A DNA stretch of 64,000 bases from Thamnaconus septentrionalis (GCA_009823395.1 CM020507.1:7214501-7278500); one strand, 5' to 3'; shown: positions 36,078-49,540, numbered from the stretch's first letter. Notes: generated from the sequence alone by a model not told the origin. Numbers and translations are program-made.

Positions 36078-39000
36078 GATTTATATCTAGGAAAATTGCC
36101 ACCCAACAAATGATGCAGCGCCCCCAGCTGGCCTGTTACCGAATTATATAATCGGATTGCCTGTCCAGCACCCTTCATCACAACATCAACCCCCGAGTCA
36201 CATTTTGTAATAATTAAATAAGCTTGTTTATAAGAAAGTGCTCATGAGCTGTTAGACAATCATATTCACGCTAGCGCACGCAAGCACTCCCGACCTGCCA
36301 GTGCAGGGGTCAAAGGTCGCAGTCTGACCCCCAGCTACCGCTGATGAGTGCAGGATGACAGCTTTATATTTGTGGGAAGGCGGAGTGGACAGTGGACACA
36401 ATGGTAGGTCCAGGTCCAGGCTCCATCCTACCACTGCCACGTCCACTCTCCTCTCACCGCCTCCCTGGAATCTGACGTTAGGAGCCAAACTGAAATCCAC
36501 TGTTTGTTCCTTTAGCAGAGCGTCCAACGGCAACAAACAAGAGGAAGAAGACCGACAAGTAGAAATACACACAGCTGGAGCCTGACATTCCTCCGGCAGA
36601 GTGGGGGCTGTATCAGCGACAGCTGGAAATGGGAGATGGAGATATTTCAGGGAGCTGCTTGAGAAAGAGAGATGCGCTGATGAACGAAAAAAACAAAATA
36701 AACAAGCAAAAAAAGAAACAATCTGCTTTAATACTGATCAAGCTGAAGTGTAAAAGTTGTGGTAGGGTCTCAGTGTTGCATCAGTGCTGTGTGTCATGAC
36801 CGTGGATGTATTATAAGAACTGGATACTGGACTTGCAAGGTGCCGGCGCACCGATTTTACGTAGTGGCCACTCGAGGTACTGCAGCAAAAAATCCCAGGA
36901 GCCCAAAAAGAATTTTTCCCATAGGCCTCAACACAAAAATAAACTCCTTTAAAACGGCTGACAGAACGATCGTGGCCTGAAACGTGGTTCATGGCAAATC
37001 TTTCTATTGTAGAACAGAAAAGAGTTCCGTGACGTCACAACGTCGTACGTGCTGCTGTGTCTCAGCTCGTTCTCATTGGCTGCATCCTGATGTGTCTGTT
37101 TAAGTGACATTCTCCAGAATTGTTCTGATTGGCCAAATAGATCAGAACTCACGTGGGTTACAGAGGCATGATGGGTGGTGACACTACTGTGCACGCTCTA
37201 TGGGCCCATTAATGCGGAAGTCAAAAACTTTTTGGGCGTGTGCACTGGGTGAGCAAGTTCATTGAAATTAACAGACCGTCATCTTGGATTCTGGGGGCCT
37301 GGTCATGACTTCTTGTGGCAGACAACGTGACTCCGCCTGCTCAACTGACGCTCACCTCTGAGCTCCACGCGCTGTTTACACTGATCCTTGCTCTGATCTC
37401 TGTGTTTTCACGTGTCCCCGGGCTCTGTCACGGCCCGGTGCCGTCGCTCAGTCAGCCTGCCACCGGCGCGTTGTCCAGGCCTCTACGGTGTCTCTCTGTC
37501 TGTTGTCTGCAGATCGTATCGAGTGGCCGTAGTTACAGTTGTGTCTGTTGGCACAAGCTCACTCTCCCATCGCCACAGGTTGCAAATGGAGCAGATGTCC
37601 TGTGGAGACATATCTGGACGGAATCAGTGAAGTCACGGCGAAAGTAACCGATGTAAATACGTCGTTTTTGTAACGACAGGCAGGAGATCTGTGCAGATTA
37701 GACCCAGCATGTTGGAGCTAAACATCATCTCTGGAGATGATTCAGAGGCTATTTTTGTGATCTGTGTGTTTTGTTTGGTTCCATAGTTACCACAAGTGCT
37801 GTGTTGTCTTCTTTGGCATGAATGCTGCTATGGATATTAACAGGTTACTGCTAATTATTGCCATCCCGACAGTAGAATTTGTCAAAAACAAAGACAAAAT
37901 CTTCTCTTAAAAATGTCAGAAAGATATTTCCTTATCCTCAACCCGAACCCATGCAAAATGAATTGCATGTGGGAAAAGACATGGGAAACCTGCTTATTTC
38001 CACAGAGATAAATGTATGATTCTATAGAATTATCGAAGGACCCACATCTATATTTCAGCACAAAAAAATAACCATTCTTTAAAACCAGGGGATGCCATGG
38101 GTGCACCGAAGGACATATCATCAATAACTTTCATCTCAGGGTTCTCCATGGCTATGCAAAGTGATTTTTCTCCGCTAGCCAACACCAGGTACCAGATCGT
38201 GGAGACCTGCTAAAAAGGTGTCTGATTAAAAAATCCTGCCTCAGGTTAAAAGACATTGAGCTCCGGCAGCTTTGATCTTGCTTCATATCTGGAGGTCTCC
38301 TTTGACCGCAGCTAATGATGCCTCGTGTGCCGACATGCCGAAGAGTGAGATTTTCTAGTCACGCGGGTGACTTTAATGAGTTTTATTTGTTTTGTTTTAT
38401 CCACGTCCACCTCCTGCTCACCCCTGTACACGGTGTAATGAAGCGTGAGGGCTAGCCGGGGTTAGACATCAGCATTCTCTACACCTACATGGGGCTAATT
38501 ATCCAAACCTCACAGGGATCATCCAGCTGCCTCACGCAAATTATAAATCTCCCCTTCCTCTCCTGACACATAATTCTCTATTAAAAGTGCCTGTTGTAAA
38601 TTGGAGTGCATCCGATGATTGTGCTTGTTTCACTGCGTGTGTTTTTGGGAGACACAAGGAAAAAGGCCTCAAGCAAGCAGGCAGCAGACTCATCACAGCT
38701 GTACACACAACAGTACAACAGTGCAATTATGCTCTCAAAATGTGAAATGTGAGTGTGTGCGTGTGTGTGTGTGTGTGTGTTGAGCTACTTATGAATTATT
38801 TAAATGGTATGGTAGGTACAGGTACGTAGATTACTGTTTTGAACGCAAACTCTACGAACGTGAGTTTGCATCCGAAATAAATTTACGTTCAAGACAACTC
38901 AGAAATACGTCCCGCACCCATTCAAAACGGGACGCACCGTTTCATTTTCAAATACGGGACAATTCTGTATTTCATGGGACGATTGGCAACTCGAAGCAGA

Positions 39001-40796
39001 CCTGAAGACTAAACATGGCAATTATTTCAACTTGGCTGAAACTTCTCCAACTTTTGTCTCCATGCTGCACTAAACTGAAGCACAGAATCCCTCCCGGGGC
39101 CCAGCTTTAAACTTTAATCCATCTGTTCCATTTTGCGCTAATTTTTACACTCTCAGAAATCATAATCGCCGTCAGAGGCGACGCCTAGAAAGTGTGTCCT
39201 TTGACAGACTCGGTCACGCTCACTTCCTCCTTGACAATGCGCTCCCTATCTCCACGTCCCAGTCCATCTCCTCCTCATTAGGCATATGTCTCATTTTCCA
39301 TTTCAGACACAAGATATAGAAGTGCACACAAAAGCACTTTTTTTCCAGGCTCATCTCGTCTGAAAGTCTAATGAGAGTGGATCAAATATAACTGACACCG
39401 AGGGGAGACAAAAGGAGACATTGCCCTGGGTGAGAGACGAGGGGAAGTATAACAATGGGCCTGAAATTTGCCATCGCTGTGGCGCTAGGGAGCAGGGCCG
39501 CTGAATGCAGATGATTCTGTAATGAGGGATTAAGTGGTGGATTATGGGTCTTTATTAAGATGTTTCTGATCCTCATTAGGCTGAGGCTCGTATCGGAGCA
39601 TCAGCTCAGCGCTCACTCGCAGGATTGGCCCGCTCTCTGGAGGAAGAGGAGAGAGTGAAGGAGAAGGAGGGGAAGATAAAGAGACATGTGCCTCTGTAAT
39701 CCTCCACTGAGGCGTGTAGCCATATTTACATGGACGCAATTGGTCAAAACGCTTTTTGTGTAGACCTGCGGGAAATTTTTGTTGTATTGGTTTTTTTTTT
39801 AAATAACAACTTGTTATGAATCTTTAATGGGCCTTCGAGTTGAAGAGTGGCTTATTTACACTTCAAGTACTGAGCAACAAAGACACACTACTTGTTCTTC
39901 TTGTTAGTTGCCCCTTGTTAATTAACATAAATCCAATATCTATCCCGTTAATGCATTTTTGAGAGGAAGAGTGACCAGACAATGGCCTCGTGATGAAGAA
40001 TTCTGTGGATTATTGGGGTAATAAAATGCATCCAGGGGGATGGTGAATCTGTGCCACCACGTCCAACACTGTGCATCTGAGAAATTGGCATTTGTTTTTA
40101 ATTTGATTCATGGAAAAAACTGCCGGGACCAGTTTGCTGCCATCACTGACACAATTATCCACATCTCAAAAACGTCTTCTTTAGTCAGACTGTGTTATTA
40201 TTGTTATCACTCAGTCAAGCAGAAACAATTAGAGGATCCAAAGACAATATTTACATCTTCAGACGTTGAAAAAGACACGAGGCTCGAACAAGACAAACAA
40301 ATACTGTAATAACTATTTATTTAACACCGTCCAAGTTTACTACGTCTAATGGTGGTAGACATAATGGGTCTAATTCCACTCAGACTAAACTTCCGGGAGC
40401 TGCGGAACAGATTTCTACTGACACTAAACAAAAAAGGGAGCAGAAGCTCCAGTAGCCTCCAAGCATTTACACTGATTATTCATCTAAATATATATATTTT
40501 TTGGAGTTTTTAAATGGATTTTGGTTGTAATTAATATAAATGCTTTCACATTTTCCTATCTTGGATTTTATCCAGATTTTTCAGAGTTTTTGTAATGTGA
40601 ATGGAAAGTGATGTAGTGTTTTGTGATGATATGATTTTGTGATGATAGATGAAGTGATGATAATGTTTTCAATGTTGTGACTGAAGGGTTGGTTGCACCA
40701 GAACTGGTGTAACTGTGTGAACTAAGCGTGCGGCTGAAAGCCTTGAGAAGTGCAAGAGAAAACTCAAACTCCATTGGCGGTTTAGGTTACGACAGC

Positions 40797-40802
40797 TTTA
40801 AT
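40797..40802 (-). terminator. Crystallin polyadenylation signal (ATTAAA)
   Basis: Minus-strand ATTAAA lies about 16 bases after the crystallin stop codon. Confidence 0.6.
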
Positions 40803-40817
40803 CAGTGCAAAGGAAGC

Positions 40818-41499
40818 CTACATGCAGGAGTCGGTGATGCGCCTCATGCTCATGAACCTCATGTTGCCTCCGCTCATGCTCATGAAGTTCCTGTACTCGC
40901 CGGGCCTCAGGTACACCATGCGGCCTCTGTAGTGGGGCTGCTCATACATCAGCCAGTGGCCCTCCATCACGTTGCAGGACAGGCAGTTGGACATGCGGAA
41001 ACGCTCCATGATGCTGTCACAGTCCTCCATCAGCTCGATCATCTGACCGCTGAAGTTCTCCCTCTCGTAGATCCTCATCCTGAAGGATCCTCTGTGCTGC
41101 TGGGCATAGGAACAATAGGCAGTGGTATTAATCTCCAGCGAGAGCTCGGGACCTGTGGTGCCTTCTGTGGGCCCGTGTCAGATCTTACCATGGGGATCAT
41201 GCGGCAGGACCTGATGCAGTCGCTCATGCCCATCATGCTCATGTTGTCTGCGTACTCGCCACGCCTCAGCATGTACTGGTTGCCCATGTAGTTGGTGCGG
41301 TCGTACACGATGAAGCAGCCCCTCTCCACCCTGCAGGAGTGGCACTTGCTCAGGAAGGAGGACATGTCAGGGCAGTCGCTCATGCACTCGTAGGAGCGAC
41401 CCTGGAAGTTTCTCTCCTCGTAGAAGATGATCTGAAGGGAGGGAGAGGGAGGAGAAGGATGAAAAGGAGCTGTGCGGCAAAGCTGAATGGAAGGGAAAC

Positions 41500-41580
<81 letters not shown>

Positions 41581-41621
41581 GTATATATATATGACATATA
41601 TATATATATATATATATGTAC

Positions 41622-41664
<43 letters not shown>

Positions 41665-42298
41665 CACCCCACATGTTTTTGAAGGTGACATTAGTAGAAG
41701 AAAATGGCTAATTGCTACATCCGCCACTGGAGGGCAGCAGAGACACATTGTCAACTGACTCACCGCTTAGGTTTAGGTTTGAAAAGTCTTTTCGTCAAGA
41801 ATTACTTTGGGAGCTTTTTCCATCTAAAATAACCACCTCTTTAAGCAGACAGTCCCAGGGCAACATACAGGCCCATGAAAAATGTTTGTAAATGGGGTAT
41901 CGATTTTTAAAAACACAACATGGGTGATGAACCTTTTGACTATCTGATTCAAAGTGGAGCCTTCACACTTTTTTGAACGCCAGTTAAGCTAGCTGCTAGC
42001 TAGTTCGTAGGTGCCTCACCGCACGTGGCTGCTCAATGGTGAGCTGTGATTCGTCATTATTTATCCCCATACTCTGGATAAACCTACACATGGGTGTCGA
42101 GAAAATATCATCACTACTCTTTTTTTTTCTTGACAAAATATTGCCAAAGTACTTAACAGACACTGAAGTCTTCCAGTGACAATTCATCACCATACAAATG
42201 CTAAGATACATTAGAACAATAAGGATGTGTGAGATTTCAGGGGGGGAAAAATTCACTGAGCTTACCCTGCTCATGGTGTTCATTCCAGTGGAGGTCAT
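40818..42298 (-). CDS. Gamma-M crystallin (teleost lens crystallin), three exons
   Basis: Exons 42298-42266 (33 nt), 41431-41189 (243 nt) and 41096-40818 (279 nt with stop) join in phase 0 into a 184-residue protein. The two large exons each encode one double-Greek-key domain, as in all gamma crystallins: domain 1 starts [16 protein letters not shown] and domain 2 [13 protein letters not shown]. The protein is rich in methionine, as expected for fish gamma-M crystallins packed at high density in the lens. The 11-residue N-terminal extension ([11 protein letters not shown]) is longer than the three residues usual in mammalian gamma crystallins, and suggests the gamma-MX-like subgroup (from memory; unverified). 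An ATTAAA polyadenylation hexamer follows at 40802-40797. Confidence 0.93.
41503..41660. repeat. (AT)n tract inside crystallin intron 1
   Basis: About 155 bp of alternating AT with a few interruptions, fully within intron 1. Confidence 0.97.
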
Positions 42299-42386
42299 TG
42301 TGTTGGTCAGTGGTCCGCTGCTGCCTGTAAGTGCTGCTGTTGTTGCTTTTGCACTGAACTGTACTACACCTGGTTTAACCCTTTCC

Positions 42387-42393
42387 TTTTATA
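42387..42393 (-). promoter_or_regulatory. TATA box of the crystallin gene
   Basis: On the minus strand TATAAAA lies about 90 bases upstream of the crystallin start codon, consistent with transcription starting near 42360. Strong TATA boxes are usual in gamma-crystallin promoters. Confidence 0.75.
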
Positions 42394-43015
42394 CCTGACC
42401 AACATGCCAGCTTTCTTTGTCCCAAAAAGGCCTGAGCCAGCAACAGTCCCGTAGAAATGCTGAGAATATGACAGGATTGTCCACATTTCCATGGGCCGGT
42501 GGCTTTCAGCAACCATTTTTCACACATTGTGTGGTTGTGGGATAATGGGGGCGGGGGGCCGAGGTCACTCAGAGGTCCAAAGGGGTTAACAATCAGAGGT
42601 CACAAACACTGTGATGCTGTGTTCTGTCAGCAGTATCATTTTTCATGTTACTGACATTTACTTTCAGCTCTCTGTATGGTATATATTTTATACATAATAA
42701 TTAATACATTTTAGTGGTTGTAGGACAAGGACTTAAGTGCATTCTGTGGCTAACTTACTGTAATTAATGTATAGAGAACAAAGAACCAACCAAGATACTA
42801 TAATCGAGAAAGTTTGTTTATTATGTATTATGTATGTATGTATGTATATTATGTATGATTTTAGCCATTTTATTGTATCTTGTTGTTGATCCTGTGAAGC
42901 CTGAACCATCTAAAATCTAAAGATTTTGCATTGCTTCATGGCACTAAAAGTTTTTGAATTCCATTAAAACTGACAACTGACAGATTTACAGATCACGTAT
43001 GCTCCATCTAACACC

Positions 43016-43052
<37 letters not shown>

Positions 43053-43135
43053 TTAGAAAAAAGTAATATAAATAATGAAATTCTGTCTGATTTATGATTA
43101 AGCTATTGTTTTATATGTTTATATATATATATATA

Positions 43136-43262
43136 CTGCGATGAACTGGCGACTTGTCCAGGGTGTACCCTGCCTTCGCCCTAAGACAGCTGGGATAGGC
43201 TCCAGCAGACCCCCGTGACCCTGAATTGGAATAAGCGGGTATAGAAGATGAATGAATGAATG
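43136..43262 (+). mobile_element. L2-like retroposon tail inserted in a TA microsatellite
   Basis: Nearly identical to the copy at 35946-36077 (same GCGATGAACTGGCG to AGCGGGTATAGAAGATGAATG order) with an (ATGA)n tail. TA repeats lie on both sides, so insertion into an existing (TA)n is likely; target duplications cannot be resolved. Confidence 0.8.
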
Positions 43263-43392
<130 letters not shown>

Positions 43393-44611
43393 CTGAAACT
43401 ATACATCGGATTTCATCTCTGTGTCCAATTTTGAATTCTTATGAATTTACCATCCAGGATTTATACAAGCATCTAGGGGGCAGCCCTCAGACAACTGGCA
43501 TTTCCCCAGTGTTACTTTAACACTTTGTTGCTGTTCAGTTCACACTAATAGCCAGCTGTAGCTTTCACTCCTAGTTCATTGTCAAAAATATGAGGGAAAA
43601 CTACCCCCTGAATTGTCTTTTGAATGATAAATTATTAAAACAAAAACAGGAGGGTAGCAGTAGTAACGGTATTTTTTCCCACCTGGATCATCATTGACCT
43701 TCTCATAAAATTGAAGTTTCTCTTGTGAACACATAGAGGCGCTGTGACAAACGCTGCGCTCTCCGTGGCGACTCTCTTGTCTTAGTAACAACATGTGTTG
43801 TCAAACGTTGCTAAGGAAGTTATCGAGCAGCTGAAAAATATCTCTTCTCTGAAACTACAAACAGTGTAACAGAAAGCGAAAGGTACTTTTATGTCACGTT
43901 TAACGTTACGGTTACTGCAGCTACTTTGCTCTTTTCGTAATTTGATGTTATTATGGTTAATCTTAAAGGTTAGCCTAGCTAGCCTTTATGAAGCTACCGT
44001 TATGCTAAGTTATATAAACTATTCTTGCGATGCTCTGCTCCACTTGCTACGGAATGGTTGCAAACTATTGTTACATTGTAGATAGGAAACTGCCATGATA
44101 TTAGTTATCAGAAACCACACCGCTTGCTTGAAAGTCGAGTGTTCGCTTCGGTCTTTGATTTCATTTCATTTCGCCAGGGCTAATATTGGCCTTCTGCTAT
44201 TTTACGGTAGTTATTAGTCCGCTGCAATTCGCCAATGGTTGAAGCGAGTAAAAATGCGAACGTATTTATTTAATTATTTTAATGTTTATTCAACAGGGGT
44301 GCTACATACAACATCGCCACGAGGAAATGGAAAATGCGATGCATATAAGACGTCTATCTTCAGCTAATTTGCAGTCTTTGTCCCTGGTCAGGCTTTTAGA
44401 ATACAATGATATATACTGAGAAAAAAATTAAATGATACAAATCTAGTTAATAGTAATAATAATAATAATAACAATGATAAAAATTGCAGCTGTCAATTAC
44501 TTAAACAAAAACTTAAAACAGCCTCTGTGCCGCAGGAAACACGGGCTGGAGACTTTGCCATGACTAAGCCTCTTCAGCCTGCCCAGAGCCGGTGCCGGAC
44601 ATGACGAGACG

Positions 44612-47600
44612 ATGACTAACAATGGAGAGGACATCCCTCTCCATCACTCATCTAAGACCTTTGACAGAGGAGATTCAGCCGTCACTGACAGCCGGCCGTT
44701 CAGCACCTCTCGGGAAGATGTGGCGACCTGCAAGGAGAACAGCAGTGCCCTCAAAGTGTCAGCATGCAAGGCAGAGTCAGACCTCAGCCCTTACCAGCCT
44801 CGACCACCTCCCCAACCCAGGCGACCCAAGCCTGGCAAAAGCGACTCTGCGGAGGACACGGTGAGAACGAGGAGGCTGAGGAACAGCCAGGAGAGCCTGA
44901 GCGACCCGGCCGAGACCGGATCCTCCTCAGACTCGCTCAGAGATGACCAGACGGCCGCCGCTCCGGGCGGACCCTGCGCCGGAGGGTGCCCGGGCGTTAG
45001 GAACCTCCAGGACTCCAACGCCAGATCCCTCTCTACATTCACGACAGGATCCCATGTCTTCCGGGACAGGGGCAGCAGTTTGTCTGAGTACGAGAGGAGG
45101 CCGTGCAGCCAGCAGAGCGACAGTACGGAGCACCGGGTCAGATCTGCCAAGGTGCGTCTGTCTCCGGTGCAGCACACGGGGACCCTGCCTGCGCTGGAGA
45201 TGAGATTTGCGTCGGCCAATTTGAGGGCAGCTAATAGGATTGACAGGGATTGTTTGGATTATGCTGTGCTGGCCAGAGAGAGGGAGAAATTCCACAGGAA
45301 CCTGAGTGACAGTCGGCTCCTGGAGAGCATGGGTTCAGATTGTGCCTCAGTGAGCTCCATGAGATCCACCTACAGTGTGCTTAGCCCCATCCGACCCCAG
45401 GATGTGAGGAACAGGTACAGTCGGCACATCAGACAGACGACACAGTGGATGCACAAGTGTGAGCTCACATGACTCCGTCTTTCTTAGAAGCGAATCTCTC
45501 TTTACAAACTCAGTATTGTGTGTTCCTAGGAGTTTCCTCGAGGGCAGTTTGCTGGGAGGTGGTGCCTTGCTGGGGTCCGAGGAGCTGGACCGCTACTTCC
45601 CTGACAGGAAAGTGGGCGTCTACATCACCACGTGGAACATGCAGGGAGAGAAGGTAGACCTGGAAAGTGACCTCAGTCATTTCAAATACTGTCTGCCAAG
45701 TTGCAACTAAAGCTCCTTTCACCTTCAGGGCCTTCCAGACAACCTGGACGACCTCCTCCTTCCAACAGACTCTGAATTTGCACAAGACTTTTACGTTATT
45801 GGGGTCCAGGAGGGCTGTCCTGACAGGTGCACCATGCATTGTTCGATCTTGGCCGTGATATCTGGTCAGATGTGAGTCTTTCTGTGTATATTTAGTCAGC
45901 GTGGTGGTGATAAAGCAGATCTCTTTGCTTTGAATATGTGTGCAGGAGGGAGTGGGAGACCCGTCTGCAGGAGACTCTGGGTCCTCACTATGTGATGCTC
46001 TACGCAGCCTCACATGGTGTTTTGTATCTGACTGTGTTTGTGCGACGAGATCTCATCTGGTTCTGCTCAGGTCAGTGTCTCATACAATACAGTAACACAA
46101 CCAAAGCGCTTAACATAACCCTTATTTCAACGATTTCACTTTGCGACTTGTTTCTCCCTTGCCACTTGTGGCATCAGCTATTTATTTTTCTTTGTTGCTA
46201 GACTTATGAGTGTAAAGGGTGATGGGCTCACATGGGACGGTGACGGCTTCATTTGAAAATTCCAGTTTCTTTGAAGAAGAAATTGAAAATACCATTGCGT
46301 CAACAATCCTCACATTTTCTGTGTCCTGCACAGAAGTGGAGCATGCCACTGTCACCACCAGGATCATCTCCCAGATCAAGACCAAAGGAGCTGTGGGCGT
46401 GGCCTTTGTCTTCTTCGGCACATCTTTCCTCTTCATCACCTCCCATTTTACCTGTAGGTGGAAGCATTTCTTTCTTTGTGGTTTGATTTTCATTTTTGTT
46501 TGGTATTTTAAAACTAAGATTATTTGTGTGTTTTTCTCTTCTTCAGCTGGAGATGCCAAAGTGTATGAGAGAATCCTAGATTACAACAAGATTGTCGAGG
46601 CCTTGGCTCTTCCGAAAGGCCTTCCAGACACCAACCCTTACCGCTCCACACCATGTCAGACTCCTTGATTCTGTGTCTATGCCGTTTCTGTCCTAAGAGC
46701 ACTCTCAAGTTCTAATAAAAAAAACAAACACCTTTTTTGCGATTGCAGCTGACGTCACGACGAGATTCGACCAGGTCTTCTGGTTCGGGGATTTTAACTT
46801 TCGGCTGAGCAAGGAGCGAGCCGAGGTGGAGAACATCTTGAGCCGCATAGCAGGCGGTGAAATGAGCCCCCTGCTGGAGCACGACCAGCTCACAAAAGAG
46901 ATAAACGACGGTACGCTTGCCTTTTTTCTCCTTGAGATCTGGCAAGGACCAAAATCTTTTCGAGGTAGTGCTGAAAAATGATTGTCACCCTGCACATGTG
47001 CTGCTCCGCCCTCTAGGCTCCATCTTTAAAGGCTTCCTGGAGGCGCCGATACGTTTCCTCCCCACGTACAAGTTCGATGTCGGCTGCGACGTCTACGACA
47101 CCACGTCAAAACAGAGAACTCCTTCATACACAGTAAAAAAAAAAAAAAAAAAATCAAATCCAGCTCTGCATGGCATCAGCTGTCCAGCACAATCACAAAA
47201 TGACTAATCTCATCCACACTCTTGCACAATGTAAAGTTTATCCCAATTTGCTTTGATTTGCAGGACCGGATCTTGTTCAAGAGTCGACAGGCTGAGGACA
47301 TAAAAGTGGTCAAGTACAGGAGCTGCTCCGCCATCAAGACCTCAGACCACCGGCCTGTCATTGGGGTCTTTCAGGTCAAACTGAGGCCAGGAAGAGACAA
47401 GTGAGTCCTACTGTCATTTAAAACATTTCAAAGTCCCAGTATTATCCACGTTTTCAGATCTTTACCTTCCTAAGACGCGTTCAGACTGCCAGCCAAAATC
47501 CAATTTTTAGCCCATCCAGTTTGAAACCAGATGGCTCTTTTGTAGTCTGAACAGTCACAAATCAAGAATGGTTCCAAAAATCCGATTTTTGCAAGACGGA

Positions 47601-48321
47601 TTGAAACCATCTTCGGGAGGTAGTTTCGTATGGCATTTGGACAGATGCGTCTCAGTCTGAACAGCTTCAAACACACCGATGGGTTTTGACTGTCCGTGAT
47701 GTCACTCTACGCGACACAAGACTCAACGCGCCAGACCAGAGGGCGCCATTCCAGGTGCAGAGCTGTAACGTAATGGAGCAGACAGAAGCAGTAAAAAAAC
47801 AGCAGTCCCTGGACAGAGGAGCAAACTCATTGGCTCATCAGCCTGTGGGGAGATACTGTAGCTCCATTCAAGCCAAGCTCCAGGCCATGTATTGCAACAA
47901 GTGCCGCAGTTGCAATTATATGACGTTACTAACTACACGCGCTGGACGACGCGTCAGATCGGTCAATAATGTGGCCCAGTCTGAACAGAGCCACATCCCA
48001 TTTAGATACTCGCTAAAAACAGTGTGGACAGCCAGTCCCTAAAAATCGGATTTGAGAAGAATTCTGATTTGAATCAGATTGGCCTGCAGTCTGAACGCAG
48101 CCATAGACACCAGTGGGGCAGCTTGGTGCAGTTTCAAAGAAACTCTACAGTTCTCCAGCAAACTGAAAACTCTGAAATCTCCTCTCAGCATCCCCCTGTG
48201 CGCGGGCCAGTTCGATCGAGGCCTGTACCTGGAGGGCATCAGGAGGAGAATCACCAGAGAGCTGAAAAGGAGGGAGGCCATGAAGAATCAGGGTAGCAGC
48301 ACCATCTGCACCATCGCTTGA
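44612..48321 (+). CDS. inpp5e: Inositol polyphosphate-5-phosphatase E, ten exons
   Basis: Exons: 44612-45414, 45530-45653, 45729-45826, 45946-46070, 46334-46453, 46547-46654, 46749-46910, 47017-47132, 47264-47400, 48189-48321. They join in phase to 641 residues, close to human INPP5E (644). The enzyme removes the 5-phosphate from PI(4,5)P2 and PI(3,4,5)P3 and keeps the primary cilium low in PI(4,5)P2. A proline-rich N-terminus (residues about 67-80) precedes the catalytic domain, whose blocks are visible: [24 protein letters not shown] and KTSDHRPV (catalytic His/Asp region). The motif [10 protein letters not shown] near the end corresponds to the described ciliary targeting motif, and the C-terminus CTIA is a CaaX box for prenylation. 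The start was chosen as the first ATG giving the long frame; the upstream ATGs (for example 44561) close quickly. It is convergent with pmpca. Confidence 0.96.
47476..48100. mobile_element. MITE-like element in inpp5e intron 9
   Basis: The left end GCGTTCAGACTGC and the right end GCAGTCTGAACGC are inverted repeats, and both arms carry AATCCxATTTTTAG just inside. The motif AGTCTGAAC recurs at least four times within the element. It is about 625 bp with no transposase. I could not find target duplications, so the superfamily is uncertain (subterminal repeats suggest hAT). Confidence 0.65.
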
Positions 48322-49540
48322 ACGTCTCACCAACTGGACTGGATACCAGACGTGGGACTTTTCCAGGTGGGAAGAGAAGGACCACAGGGAAAACAAACCA
48401 GAGTTGTCTTATCTGCTTGAAGCTCAGCGCAGGTCGCAGTGCTGAGCAGATGTTGCCCCCTGCTGGTAGGAGCTGTGTATGCGTGTGATTGGCAGGCTGC
48501 ACTTTTGAGGGCAGGGACCTCGAGATCAGCCGGGCCACAGCAGCAGTCAGGCCTTTATTTATTCAACCCCCCCAAATCAAACATAACTCAGACAGCAGGG
48601 GCGCGGCTGGGGGTGTCAAACATGTTTAAACCGATTAAAACTTCAAGAATTTGTGTAACTGCATTGTTTAACTAAGTCTTTTCTATGTGTTCAGTAGTGC
48701 GAAGCACGTTGTGTTTTATGATTGTTAGTCAGTGTTGAAATGCCCAAATTTCATCAGAAGGCTTTAAAAAGAAGCTGATTTGAATTTTTGAGGCACATTT
48801 TAAGCCATTGAGATATTTGCCAGTTGTTGGTTGTGTAAAAAATGTTGACACTACATACATTTTAAAAGGGACAAATGTGATTTTTAAAGCATTTTACAAA
48901 GTTGAATTCAAAAAGCCACACGGCCGAGATGCCTCAACTGAGAATTGTTTTTCTGAGAACACTTTCAACGTTACTCCTTGTGTGGTTTCAGAAGAGCTTG
49001 TGTTCAGTTGAACACAGATTGCAGGGCTTTAAAACTCACCACATTCCGTCTTTATTACAATTCACACAGCAGCTCAACCCCTACAGGGAGAGGGTTGAAC
49101 TAAACTATTAACTTCATCTGAAACTTAATATCACTAAAAAGGGAGACTGACCAAGTCATTTATTTTCAGGGTTTTTGACTTCTTGTGACATGCTTTGGTT
49201 GTGTTCTTGCAAAAAACAAAACAACAACAACAAACGTACGGTTTTGAAAGACTTAACTTTATGTGAGTCACGTCAAGTATTTCATTGACACTGTTAATGC
49301 CCGTCACTACTTTCCTCCTTCTGGGTCAAGTGATCCTTCATAACAAACTGTGACTTGATGCCTTACCTGTAACTTGGCTGCTGTGTTCTACACGCCGTCC
49401 ATGTACTGTATGTACGACGTTGGTCAACTATGATCCCAGCATGAGGAGCAGTCCGTCCCAGAAATAAAGTGCCTGTGGGGGTTTTCTCATTTTTCAGGAT
49501 CTCTTTTTCAAGCTGCATCTCTGTTTGTCTAATGTTGCCT

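Larger units (their letters stand above)
35307..40817. other. Gene-poor interval between retrovirus and crystallin
   Basis: No convincing exon. It contains the short L2-like insertion, a CRE/CCAAT-box cluster near 37.0-37.15 kb with an unassigned open frame (37315-37647), a GT microsatellite near 38757-38780, and otherwise unremarkable DNA. Confidence 0.5.

Noticed and set aside
36780..37320. Possible inverted-repeat element bounded by GTCATGACC
   Set aside because: The shared motif is short and itself palindromic, so chance is likely.
38820..39000. Possible transposon fragment (ACGGGAC/GGGACGATTGGCAAC)
   Set aside because: Looks repeat-like but I could not define ends or a family.
40728..41291. 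187-codon plus-strand frame
   Set aside because: It is the antisense shadow of crystallin exons 2 and 3, rich in His/Ala because of the reversed Met/Arg codons.
44791..45295. Minus-strand frames of up to 142 codons
   Set aside because: Antisense shadows of inpp5e exon 1 in a GC-rich stretch.
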